Source: Salinisphaera sp. T31B1
Lineage (GTDB): Bacteria > Pseudomonadota > Gammaproteobacteria > Nevskiales > Salinisphaeraceae
Assembly (NCBI RefSeq): GCF_040361275.1
Contig: NZ_APNH01000001.1
Coordinates: 806,001-870,000 of the forward strand
Reading direction: 5' to 3'
Length of the DNA: 64,000 nt
Positions 52,753 to 61,872 of this stretch are shown piece after piece. Position 1 is the stretch's first letter, and the number at the start of each line of letters is the position of its first letter. The notes beneath the pieces were generated by a model, which saw nothing but the letters and a program-made list of their open reading frames with translations, was not told the DNA's origin and did not search any database. The position numbers were made by a program, and so were the translations under genes.

Positions 52753-54087
52753 TCACCGACGATAGGTCAGCGCTTCGCCGGTACAGCCTTGGCTAAGTTT
52801 ACCTTCATGATAGGCCAGTTGACCAGACACGAACGTGCTGACGACACGGCTTTTGAACGTATGTCCGGCGAACGGTGTCCAGCCGCACTTGGCGATCACC
52901 GGTTCGTCGTCGACCACGCTGTCGGCGTGGGTGTCCACCAGCACCAGGTCGGCCCAGTAGCCTTCCCGGATATAGCCCCGATCAGCCACGCCGAAGCGAT
53001 CGGCCGCGTTGTGGGCGGTCTTGGTCACCAGCTGTTCGAGCGTGAAATGACCCGCGCGGACATGATCGAGCAGCGATACCAGCGCGTGCTGGACCAGTGG
53101 CAGCCCGGCCGGGGCATCGAAATAGAGGTTGTGCTTTTCACGCAGTTGATGGGGTGCATGATCGGTGGCCAGTACGTCGATGATGTCGTCGCCCACGGCT
53201 TTCAACAGCGCATCCCGATCAGCCGCCGACTTGATCGCCGGATTGCATTTGATGAGCGTGCCGCGATCGGCGTAGTCGGCTTCGGTGAAGAACAGGTGAT
53301 GCACACAGGCTTCGGCGGTGATCTGCTTGTTCGCCATGGGGCCCGCGGCGAACTGATCGAGCTCGTCGGCGGTGGTGATATGCAGGATATGCAACCGTGT
53401 GCCGTGGGTTTTGGCCAGTGCGATCGCCTTTGCCGACGAGGCATAGCAGGCTTCGCGCGAGCGGATCACCGGGTGCTGACTCATGGGCACGTCATCGCCG
53501 AACTGTTCGCGTGCTCTGGCAGCGTTGGCCTCGATCATGGGCGTATCTTCGCAGTGGGTCAGCACCGTCAGCGGCGAATGTTCGAAAATCTGGTCCAGGG
53601 CGGTGTCGTCGTCGACCAGCATCTTGCCGGTGGAGGCGCCCATGAAGATCTTCACACCGGCGGCCAGCCGCGTATCCAGCCGCTTGATCTGTTCGATGTT
53701 GTCGTTGGTGGCGCCGAAGTGGAAGCCGTAGTTGGCCGCCGAACGCCCCTTGGCCATCGCCAGCTTGGCGGCGAGTGCGTCGTTGTCGATGGTCGGCGGC
53801 TTGACGTTGGGCATATCCATGAAGCTGGTGATGCCGCCGGCCACCGCCGCCCGGGATTCGCTGGCGATATCGGCCTTGTCGGTCAGCCCCGGCTCACGGA
53901 AATGGACCTGATCGTCGATCATGCCTGGCAGAAGAAAGCGTCCGGCCGCGTCGATGACCTGCGCGCCCGCGGGGGCTTCGATCGAAGGCGCGATCTTGGC
54001 AATACGGCCGTTGTCGATCAGCAGATCGGCTTCACGTCGCTCGCCTTCGTTGACCAGACGGGCGTTGGTGATGAGATAGCTGGACAT
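52753..54087 (-). CDS. Dihydroorotase, class I-like
   Basis: 444 residues, amidohydrolase fold. Zinc-binding signature: DDQVHFREPGLTDKADI (HxH-type His pair partly substituted: QVHF), LTHCEDTPMI, LHILHITTADE and ATDHAPHQLREK. Class I dihydroorotases of this length belong to the multi-metal branch; a hydantoinase-like enzyme is the alternative. Catalyses carbamoyl-aspartate to dihydroorotate in pyrimidine synthesis. The first His of the usual HxH motif reads Q (DQVHF), so activity should be checked. Stand-alone gene, upstream of fur on the same strand. Confidence 0.85.
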   Translation of the reverse strand: MSSYLITNARLVNEGERREADLLIDNGRIAKIAPSIEAPAGAQVIDAAGRFLLPGMIDDQVHFREPGLTDKADIASESRAAVAGGITSFMDMPNVKPPTIDNDALAAKLAMAKGRSAANYGFHFGATNDNIEQIKRLDTRLAAGVKIFMGASTGKMLVDDDTALDQIFEHSPLTVLTHCEDTPMIEANAARAREQFGDDVPMSQHPVIRSREACYASSAKAIALAKTHGTRLHILHITTADELDQFAAGPMANKQITAEACVHHLFFTEADYADRGTLIKCNPAIKSAADRDALLKAVGDDIIDVLATDHAPHQLREKHNLYFDAPAGLPLVQHALVSLLDHVRAGHFTLEQLVTKTAHNAADRFGVADRGYIREGYWADLVLVDTHADSVVDDEPVIAKCGWTPFAGHTFKSRVVSTFVSGQLAYHEGKLSQGCTGEALTYRR

Positions 54088-54145
54088 GAGCGGGGCGCAC
54101 CGTGTTCGAGTGGGCCGCCATTTTAGCGCTTTCGGATGGGCTCGT

Positions 54146-54997
54146 TCAGCCGCGCGTGGCGATGGCCCCCTTGCCGACCCCTTCGTAGGCGCGTACCCGC
54201 AGCGCGTGGCCCGGGTGGGCGGCCGCCAGTTCGCCGGCAATATGATCGGCGATATTCTCGACCGTCGGCGGGCCGTCCAGCAATACGCAGCGCTCGGCGG
54301 CCAGCCGCATCGAGAACCGACCCTGCGGTGCGGAATAGGCAAAGTGCTGGCGCCCGTCGGGGGCGATGTCGACGCGGTCCTCGCGCTGGCCGATGAACAC
54401 ACCCTGCCAGCGATCGGCCCAGCTGCGTGCCAGATCGGGCCGGTCGCGGCCGTCCATTTCCACGGCCAGGCGGCAGCGATGGCCATGGCCCATGCGCTGA
54501 CAATCGCCGTCGTGGTTTTTCAGCCCGTGACAGTAGTGGTAGCTCGCCCCGTCAATGCGCTCGGGCCGAAGTGTGAGACGCAGACGGTCGATATGAGCCG
54601 GCAGGGCGGCCGCCACCCGTGGGGTCAGCCAGGCGGTCAGACCGGCGCTGTCAATATGCTCGGCATCGATTGCGGCCATGCCGCTGGGTGGTCCGGCATA
54701 ATCCAGCCTGTTGCCGGCCCGGCATACGAAACTCAGGCCGTTGCCGTTGCCGTGGCACGTCAGCCCCGACGCACGGGCCGGAACCAACAGACGATGATCG
54801 AGCAGGGCATCGATCTCGCGTTTGAGCAACCGTTTGGCCGGGCCGAAGTCGAACAGCATGCCGCTGTCGTCGCGGCGTCCGGTGAGCTCGGCATCCACCA
54901 GCCAGGTACGTCCGCCCAGGCCGGTATCGGGGTCGAGAACGCCACAGTCGATATGGGTGACGTGATCGACGAAAAGCGTGAGTGGCTCGCCGCTCAC
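54146..54997 (-). CDS. Tandem 6-pyruvoyl-tetrahydropterin synthase/QueD-like protein
   Basis: 283 residues made of two related halves of PTPS fold. The first half contains LFDFGPAKRLLKREIDALLDHRLLV (as in QueD helices) but no Cys-His zinc set; the second keeps YHYCHGLKNHDGDCQRMGHGHRC, in which the CxxxGHGH zinc site is recognisable. It may make 6-carboxytetrahydropterin for queuosine or a related pterin. GTG 54997 overlaps the stop of the Trm112-like gene by 4 bp; GTG 55012 is an alternative. Both halves being present in one chain is unusual. Confidence 0.75.
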   Translation of the reverse strand: MSGEPLTLFVDHVTHIDCGVLDPDTGLGGRTWLVDAELTGRRDDSGMLFDFGPAKRLLKREIDALLDHRLLVPARASGLTCHGNGNGLSFVCRAGNRLDYAGPPSGMAAIDAEHIDSAGLTAWLTPRVAAALPAHIDRLRLTLRPERIDGASYHYCHGLKNHDGDCQRMGHGHRCRLAVEMDGRDRPDLARSWADRWQGVFIGQREDRVDIAPDGRQHFAYSAPQGRFSMRLAAERCVLLDGPPTVENIADHIAGELAAAHPGHALRVRAYEGVGKGAIATRG

Positions 54998-55248
54998 GCG
55001 GCCGGCGACCACTCGATGCCGCGTTCGGGCAGCATCATCGGAATGCCATCGTGTATCGCATAGAGCGTGCCGCCGTCGCGGGTGACGAGTGCGCCGCTAA
55101 GCGCATCCTCGACCGGACTGCCGTCGCTATGACGGAGATCGCCTGCGGCGATCCGGCGATTGGCCTGCGCAAGCAGTTCGGCATCGGCCAGCGTGACCGG
55201 CGCGCCGGTCACCGGACAGACGAGAATATCGAGCAGCTTCTTGTCCAC
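54994..55248 (-). CDS. Trm112-family / UPF0434-like protein
   Basis: 84 residues. Opens MDKKLLDILVCPVTGAPVTL, with one Cys retained of the usual CPxC zinc ribbon (CPVTG), and ends with DGIPMMLPE, typical of Trm112-like YcaR proteins. The second Cys pair is replaced, so metal binding is doubtful. Trm112-like proteins act as small partners of methyltransferases or other enzymes. Its stop overlaps the PTPS-like gene start, implying shared translation. Confidence 0.82.
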   Translation of the reverse strand: MDKKLLDILVCPVTGAPVTLADAELLAQANRRIAAGDLRHSDGSPVEDALSGALVTRDGGTLYAIHDGIPMMLPERGIEWSPAA

Positions 55249-55465
55249 GACGGGCCTGATTGACGAATGGCGTAGCCGATTCTAGGGCGTGTCGAGGTTT
55301 GGTGCGAGCGACGTGCCGGCGATGGCGCAGTGCGCCGGAGCGTTTGCCAGGCGGCGCGCGGCTGCGATCGCCCAGTGGACGGGCCGATTGCGCACGGCGC
55401 ATGCGCCACTGCCGACGAGGGGAGGGGCGGCTGCGTCGCTCGTTCGCTGTCGGTGCTCGCGCGCC

Positions 55466-55783
55466 TCACCCGACCGTGGCCTTGAGCCCGACGACCGCGA
55501 CCACGATCGCCGCGATACAGGCCAGCCGCGCAGGGCGCGGCGAGTCGCCCCAGAAGAGGATGCCGATCACCGTGCTGCCGACCGCGCCGATGCCGGTGAA
55601 CACGCCGTAGGCAACGCCCATGGGAATCGTGGTCATGGCGTGATACAGACAAAACAGCGCAAGGCCGAACCCCGCCACCGCCAGCGGCAGGCCGCTGGCG
55701 ATACGGCGCTGGGTCAGGCGCTCGAACCCGATCACGCCGACAACTTCCAGCCCACCGGCCAGGATCAGCATGAGCCAGTTCAT
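55466..55783 (-). CDS. SMR-family efflux transporter subunit (YkkD-like)
   Basis: 105 residues, four transmembrane helices, one of a heteromeric pair of small multidrug resistance proteins. Helix 1 carries the essential Glu (LAGGLEVVGVIGFERL). The ATG overlaps the stop of the sister gene by 4 bp. In such pairs (YkkCD type) both subunits are needed for export of cationic compounds; some SMRs export guanidinium. Regulated probably by the divergent TetR protein. The 217-bp gap downstream (55249-55465) holds no gene. Confidence 0.88.
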   Translation of the reverse strand: MNWLMLILAGGLEVVGVIGFERLTQRRIASGLPLAVAGFGLALFCLYHAMTTIPMGVAYGVFTGIGAVGSTVIGILFWGDSPRPARLACIAAIVVAVVGLKATVG

Positions 55784-56115
55784 GACGAACCCTGTCGGCT
55801 CGGCCCGACGGATAGCAGCTTGAGACCGACCACACCGGCCAGCAGAAGCGCAAGAAAGCCGAGCGCCGGCGCATGGACGGGGGCTGCGAACACGAGGCGA
55901 TCGAGCACAACGGTGCCGGCTGCGCCGAGTCCGACAAATATCACGTACACGGTGGTGGCCGGCATGTGGCGGGCGGCCCGCAACGCGAGGCCGAAGCTGG
56001 CCGCGATACATACAACCGTCGCCAGCCAGCCAAGGCCGCTGTGCGCGGTCTTCAATCCGGCGACCCAGCCGACTTCAGCGCTGGCTGCGGCCAGCAACCA
56101 TATCCAGTGACGCAT
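55780..56115 (-). CDS. SMR-family efflux transporter subunit (YkkC-like)
   Basis: 111 residues, four transmembrane helices. Essential Glu in WLLAAASAEVGWVAGLKT. First gene of the pair, 26 bp downstream of a perfect TetR-type palindrome. It is close to but distinct from the partner, as expected for a heterodimeric pump with fixed opposite topologies. Substrate unknown. No guanidine riboswitch-like sequence was seen in its short leader, so control by TetR is the likely mode. Confidence 0.88.
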   Translation of the reverse strand: MRHWIWLLAAASAEVGWVAGLKTAHSGLGWLATVVCIAASFGLALRAARHMPATTVYVIFVGLGAAGTVVLDRLVFAAPVHAPALGFLALLLAGVVGLKLLSVGPSRQGSS

Positions 56116-56140
56116 GGGAAAACTCTCGTGCCTGAAACGA

Positions 56141-56156
56141 ACTAACGGTCGTTAGT
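56141..56156. promoter_or_regulatory. TetR operator palindrome
   Basis: Perfect palindromic arms ACTAACG-GT-CGTTAGT, 16 bp, between the SMR gene pair and the divergent TetR gene. It lies where the SMR promoter should be, so it is the likely binding site of the adjacent regulator. No second copy was found. Confidence 0.8.
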
Positions 56157-56303
56157 ATAGCGATGATGTACTGCTTCTCAACCCCTGATACCCGGATCGC
56201 GGCGGCCGACCGGCGCGGTCTTGGGTCGGGTGACGGCTAGTCTTCGATTCACCAGTGCACCGCGGCCACGACACCGGGGTTCGCAACTCCTTAGAATAGG
56301 CGG

Positions 56304-56909
56304 ATGATCGAATCCGCTGTCCGCCCGACCGCTGCGCGCATACAGAACGCCGCACTCGCGCTGTTTGCCCGTCAAGGCTATGAGGCCACCACGCTCGCTC
56401 AGATCGCCGACGCGGTCGGTATCCGCAAGCCGTCGCTGTACAACCATATCCAACACAAGGAAGGGCTCTATCTGGCGCTGGTCGATCAGGTCGAGGCACA
56501 GTTCTTCGCGGTGCAGGATGCGAGCTTGTCCGCCACCGCCGGCGCGGCGCTAAACGAGCGGTTGTATCGGCTGATCACCGACCTGAGTGATTTCATATTC
56601 ACCGAGGACAGCGGCGCGTTCTACAAGCGCTGTTTGCTGTTTCCGCCGGATGCGCTGGCCGACGAGGTCCGTGCGGTCAACGACCGCAGCGAGGCGCGAA
56701 TCGATACCGCCCTGCGCGCGCTTCATGCCCAGGGCGTGACCGAGGGGCATTGGCGTTCGGCTGACGAGCGTGTGTTCCTGGACGCTTTTTATTGCCTCAT
56801 GGACGGGCTCTATAGCGAGCGCTTCATCTACTCGCGCGCCGAGTACACACGCCGTCTAGCGTCTGCCTGGCGGGTGTTCTGGCGCGGGGTGAGCCACACG
56901 CCGGATTGA
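56304..56909 (+). CDS. TetR-family transcriptional regulator
   Basis: 201 residues. N-terminal TetR helix-turn-helix (ALFARQGYEATTLAQIADAVGIRKPSLYNHI) and a helical ligand-binding domain. It is divergent from the SMR pair, with the palindrome at 56141 in between, a textbook repressor-efflux arrangement. The ligand is probably a cationic toxicant exported by the pump. GGCGG lies just before the ATG. Downstream spacing to the TonB gene is 104 bp. Confidence 0.9.
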   Translation: MIESAVRPTAARIQNAALALFARQGYEATTLAQIADAVGIRKPSLYNHIQHKEGLYLALVDQVEAQFFAVQDASLSATAGAALNERLYRLITDLSDFIFTEDSGAFYKRCLLFPPDALADEVRAVNDRSEARIDTALRALHAQGVTEGHWRSADERVFLDAFYCLMDGLYSERFIYSRAEYTRRLASAWRVFWRGVSHTPD

Positions 56910-56945
56910 GCGGGCGTGCCGCCCAGCGCGGATGGTTGATGTACA

Positions 56946-56966
56946 AAATGTAACGATATAACATAT
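56946..56966 (+). promoter_or_regulatory. Zur box upstream of TonB receptor gene
   Basis: 21-bp A/T-rich site of the form AAATGT-N5-TATAACATAT, close to the proteobacterial Zur consensus (AAATGTTATANTATAACATTT), 48 bp before the start codon. The right half-site is nearly exact, the left weaker. Expected role: repression in zinc-replete cells. Confidence 0.7.
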
Positions 56967-57013
56967 ATTTCTCACGCTTCGGCGTGTCGAATCCGTATTT
57001 TGTTGGGGAAAGC

Positions 57014-59191
57014 ATGTCCAAATGTGGTTTGAGCCTGCCCGCGGCTGGCTCCTGTGTAGTCTTGCTGACGCTCGGCGGCTTCGCGCCCGCCTGGTCGCAG
57101 CCGTCGTCGGCCTCTGAGGCGGCACAGCCTTTGTCGCTGGCGGGCGTCGACGACACGCGAGGGCTCGGGCCGATCTCGGTCACCGGCGCGCCGCTGCCGG
57201 GGAGCCCGTTATCGCAGGCCGCCGATGTCGATGTGGTCGAGTCCGACGCTATCGAGGCCAAGGGCGCGACCAATCTCGGCGAAGCGCTGGACGACCTGGC
57301 CGGGGTGAATTCGATCAGCACGGGCAACAGCGTCGGCAAGCCGGTCATCCGCGGGCTGTCCGGCGAGCGCATCAAGCTTCTGTCCGACGGTGTGGGCGTG
57401 GACCACCAGCAGTTCGGTGTGCGGCATATGCCCACCGTTGATACGTTCCTGCTCGATCGTGTCGAGGTCGTACGCGGGGCCTCGAGCGTACTCTACGGCT
57501 CCAGCGCGCTGGGTGGCGCGATCAACCTGCTGCCGCCGGAGATCGCTTGGGATACCCCGGTCGAAGGCGAAACGCTCACCCGTTATTCCACCAACAACGA
57601 CCAGTGGGATACCGGCATCAAGGCCACCGGCGGCAACGGCCGATTCGGTTATTCGGCCGGCATCATCCGTCGCAGCGCGGGCGATATCGAAACCCCGGAC
57701 GAGCCAACCTATTTTCCGCCACCGCCGGCTGAACAGTTCCGGGACGCGCCGGCCTATACCGGCAAACTCGGCTATACGGATTTCAATCAGGTCAACGGCG
57801 ACTTCGCGCTGGGCTATCGTGACGACGACGGCGGTGTGTGGACCGCGCGCTATTCGCGTTTCAACGACGAACACAACTTCCTGCTGCCGCCACCGGCCGG
57901 CAACCTGCCGCCCGCGGCCGGCGAGGAAGGCGTCGGCCAGTTCATCGACAACGAACAGATCGAACTGGCGGGCGAGAAAGAAGCCGGCGGCATCACCTGG
58001 AAGCCCAAGCTCGTCTGGCAGAACAATCGTCGCCGCTCGAATGCCCCCGGCACGCCGCGCGTGGCCGGGTTCGATAACGCGATCGATATCGAATTCGATC
58101 AATACACCGCGCGCCTGGAAGGCCAGCACGGTCCGGTGCTTGGTCTGGACGGCGGCACCGTGGGTATCGAATACGTCACCAAGGATCAGGAGTCACGCGG
58201 GACCACCCAGCTGTCGCCGGGTGGCACGGTCGACAACGCCGCGATCTTCGCGTTCGAGGAAAAGGGCATCGGCGATCTGCTGCTGCAGGCCGGGCTGCGC
58301 TACGACCACCACGAGGTCGAGGGCAAGGCGTCCAAGACGGCCAATCCGTCACCCAGCGTGGTCGATGCCGACAAGCAATCCTACGATGTGGTCACCGGCT
58401 CGCTGGGCGGTATCTACAGCCTGACCGAGCGACTGTCCGTCGCGGCCAACGTCGGGCGCGGTTTCCGTGCACCGAGCCTGTTCGAATTGTATGCAGCAGG
58501 TCAGCATGGCGGCGTCGCGGCATTCCAGGTGGGCGACCCCAACCTCGAGGAAGAGACCTCGCTGAATACCGATCTGTCGCTGCGCTGGGCCTCGGAGGCG
58601 CTGCGCGCCAAGGCCACGGTCTATCGCAATGCGATCGATAACTACATCTTCCTGCGCGATACCGGCGAAACGATGGCCGGCCTGCCGGTGCTGGCCAACG
58701 ACCAGACCGACGCCCGGCTCATCGGCGCCGAGTTGTCGATCGAAGCCGATGTCAGTGATGCCGTCACTCTGTCCCTGACCGGCGAGACGGTCGATGGCGA
58801 ACGCCGAGACAACGGCGACGAACTGCCGCTGCTGCCAGCCGACAACGTCAGTCTCGGGGCACGTTTCACCCCCGCCAGCGAGGGGTGGCTGCGCGATCCG
58901 CGGGCCTCGGTCAAGCTGAGCTACTACGCCTCAAAGGACGCCGCGCCCGGCGAGCCGTTCGCCCAGTTCGACGATGCGCCGTTCGGGAGCGCGTCTACCG
59001 ACAGCTATTACCTGGTCGACGTCGGCGCCGGGTTTTCGCCTCAAATCGCCGGCCAGACCGTGCATCTGGATGTTGCGATCAACAACCTTCTGGACGAGGA
59101 CTACCGTGGTTTCCTGGATACCTATAAGGGCTATGCGTTGTCGCCGGGCCGTGATATCCGCCTGACCGCACGCGTGCCGTTCGGGGGCTAG
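57014..59191 (+). CDS. TonB-dependent outer-membrane receptor, ZnuD-like
   Basis: 725 residues: signal peptide (ending FAPAWSQPS), plug domain (DVVESDAIEAKGATNLGEAL, VIRGLSGERIKLLSDGVGV, VEVVRGASSVLYGSSALGGA) and a 22-strand barrel with C-terminal aromatic-ended strand RLTARVPFGG. Imports a metal or metallophore across the outer membrane using TonB energy. The Zur-box-like site upstream and the following ZIP gene (2-bp gap) indicate zinc; ZnuD proteins in other bacteria do this. GGGGAA precedes ATG 57014. Asp/His-rich loops (VDHQQFGVRH) may bind zinc. Confidence 0.87.
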   Translation: MSKCGLSLPAAGSCVVLLTLGGFAPAWSQPSSASEAAQPLSLAGVDDTRGLGPISVTGAPLPGSPLSQAADVDVVESDAIEAKGATNLGEALDDLAGVNSISTGNSVGKPVIRGLSGERIKLLSDGVGVDHQQFGVRHMPTVDTFLLDRVEVVRGASSVLYGSSALGGAINLLPPEIAWDTPVEGETLTRYSTNNDQWDTGIKATGGNGRFGYSAGIIRRSAGDIETPDEPTYFPPPPAEQFRDAPAYTGKLGYTDFNQVNGDFALGYRDDDGGVWTARYSRFNDEHNFLLPPPAGNLPPAAGEEGVGQFIDNEQIELAGEKEAGGITWKPKLVWQNNRRRSNAPGTPRVAGFDNAIDIEFDQYTARLEGQHGPVLGLDGGTVGIEYVTKDQESRGTTQLSPGGTVDNAAIFAFEEKGIGDLLLQAGLRYDHHEVEGKASKTANPSPSVVDADKQSYDVVTGSLGGIYSLTERLSVAANVGRGFRAPSLFELYAAGQHGGVAAFQVGDPNLEEETSLNTDLSLRWASEALRAKATVYRNAIDNYIFLRDTGETMAGLPVLANDQTDARLIGAELSIEADVSDAVTLSLTGETVDGERRDNGDELPLLPADNVSLGARFTPASEGWLRDPRASVKLSYYASKDAAPGEPFAQFDDAPFGSASTDSYYLVDVGAGFSPQIAGQTVHLDVAINNLLDEDYRGFLDTYKGYALSPGRDIRLTARVPFGG

Positions 59192-59193
59192 TG

Positions 59194-60012
59194 ATGGATC
59201 ATACCGGTTCGGGTGCCGCGGCCGACCCGCTCGGGCGCGGCGCCGGCCACGCGGTCGGGCTCATCTTCTTCTGCGTCGTGGCATTCGGTGCGCTGGCCGG
59301 TTATGACAAGGTCGCCCTCATTGCACTGACCGCCTTCGGCGCGATGACCGCCGGTGCCGTGCTCGGTTATCGCGCGACCGGCGCGAGTGCGGCGTGGCAG
59401 GCCCTCGACGGTGTGGCTGGCGGAGCGATGATCGCGGCGGCCTGTATCCTGCTCCTGCCGGCGGCCATCGCACTGGACCCGCCGCTGGCGGGTCTCGGCG
59501 TGGCGCTGGGTCTATTGTTCGGCCACGCATTACATCGTGCCTGTCGCGAACGTGCCTGGCGGCCGGGCGCACTGGGTGAATCCAGCTTGATCGCGCTGAC
59601 CGTGCATTCGGCCGGCGCCGGCGTGGTCATCGGCATGCTCTACGGACAGATGCCCGAGCTCGGGCTATGGCTGGGCACGGTCATCGTCGCGCACAAACTG
59701 CCGGCCGGGTATGCCATTGCCCGACGCCTGCGTGCCCAGGGTGGCGCGCTGGCCGGCATCGCGTTGCCCGCCTGTGCGGTGGGGGTGGTGGCCGTGCCGG
59801 TCGCCATGGCCACCACTGTGCTGCCGCCCTCGGCCGCGATCGGCGCGGTGTGTCAGGGGCTGGCCGCAGGCATTTTTCTGCACGTCGGCCTGGAATGCGT
59901 TGCTTTGGAAGGGGCCGTCAATGCGGCGGTTGATACGCCCGGTTGGCGAATCTGGCTGCCGGTGGGCGCAGGTATGGCGTTGATGATGCTGTTGCGGATC
60001 GCTTTCGGCTGA
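59194..60012 (+). CDS. ZIP-family metal transporter
   Basis: 272 residues, about eight transmembrane helices. Helices 4 and 5 carry the metal-path residues LTVHSAGAGVVIG and VIVAHKLPAGYAIA, with His in each, typical of ZIP proteins. Brings zinc from periplasm to cytoplasm. It starts 3 bp after the TonB receptor stop (ATG 59194, or GTG 59191), so both sit in one Zur-controlled operon. The usual His-rich loop between helices 3 and 4 is short here. Confidence 0.87.
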   Translation: MDHTGSGAAADPLGRGAGHAVGLIFFCVVAFGALAGYDKVALIALTAFGAMTAGAVLGYRATGASAAWQALDGVAGGAMIAAACILLLPAAIALDPPLAGLGVALGLLFGHALHRACRERAWRPGALGESSLIALTVHSAGAGVVIGMLYGQMPELGLWLGTVIVAHKLPAGYAIARRLRAQGGALAGIALPACAVGVVAVPVAMATTVLPPSAAIGAVCQGLAAGIFLHVGLECVALEGAVNAAVDTPGWRIWLPVGAGMALMMLLRIAFG

Positions 60013-60077
60013 AGGTCCGCCCGCCTAGCGGCCCGGACGTGTCGTCGGCCGTTGCCAGCAATCGAATCAGCGATTAG

Positions 60078-60098
60078 AATTGTTACGTTATAACGTTT
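60078..60098 (+). promoter_or_regulatory. Zur box upstream of dksA2-like gene
   Basis: AATTGTTACGTTATAACGTTT, 21 bp, strongly matching the Zur consensus in both half-sites, 12 bp before the dksA2 ATG. It should cover the promoter and repress the downstream operon when zinc is plentiful. Confidence 0.8.
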
Positions 60099-60109
60099 TA
60101 TAAAAAGCG

Positions 60110-60517
60110 ATGAACGAAGACGAACTGCGGGCGATGTCCGACGACGATTACATGAACGATGCGCAACTGCGGTTCTTCCGCGATCGTCTGCTGGCGCAGC
60201 GCGTCGAAGTGCTCGATCGCGAGCGTGATATTTGAGTCCGCCTGAACGACAACAGCGTGTTCGCCGACCCTGGCGACCGGGCGATGGCAGAGGAATCCCG
60301 CTGGCTGGACCTGCGCCTGCGCGATCGCGAAGCCCGATTGCGCCACAAGATCGATTCATCGCTGCGGGCGATTCGTGACGGCGACTACGGCTGGTGCGAG
60401 GTATCCGGCGAGGCGATCGGTATTCCACGTTTGCTCGCCCGGCCTACCGCCACGACCTGTGCCGATGTCAAGACCGACGCCGAGACCCGCGAGCGCGCCT
60501 TTCGCGGCGGCCGCTGA
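60110..60517 (+). pseudogene. dksA2: DksA2-like zinc-independent RNA polymerase factor, interrupted by TGA
   Basis: Continuous frame from ATG 60110 encodes a DksA protein (DDYMNDAQLRFFRDRLLAQR ... [14 protein letters not shown] ... [16 protein letters not shown]) except for an in-frame TGA at codon 42 (60233-60235). Of the four zinc cysteines of DksA, two are replaced (CEVSG, CADV), as in zinc-independent DksA2 of Pseudomonas, which is Zur-regulated. Sequence on both sides of the TGA is well conserved, so the stop is recent, a sequencing error or a readthrough site. Without readthrough only the coiled-coil start would be made; restart at GTG 60257 would give a C-terminal fragment. Confidence 0.8.
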
Positions 60518-60549
60518 TTTTCTGTCCACCTGCTTTCCAAGGATTCAAA

Positions 60550-61752
<1,203 letters not shown>

Positions 61753-61872
61753 GATCGCGCCGCCAGCCGGACCGTCAGGGCGTGGCGACGAGGCCGGTGG
61801 CGAATGCCAGCCAACTGCAGCCGAAGGCGCGGACATCTTCGTTGCCGAACCAATAAGCACGAGGTGATGATC

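Noticed and set aside
56116-56303. Guanidine (ykkC) riboswitch in front of the SMR pair
   Set aside because: The leader is too short and lacks the conserved elements; a TetR palindrome explains control.
60233-60235. Selenocysteine at the in-frame TGA of dksA2
   Set aside because: No recognisable selenocysteine insertion hairpin follows, and DksA proteins do not carry Cys or selenocysteine at this position.
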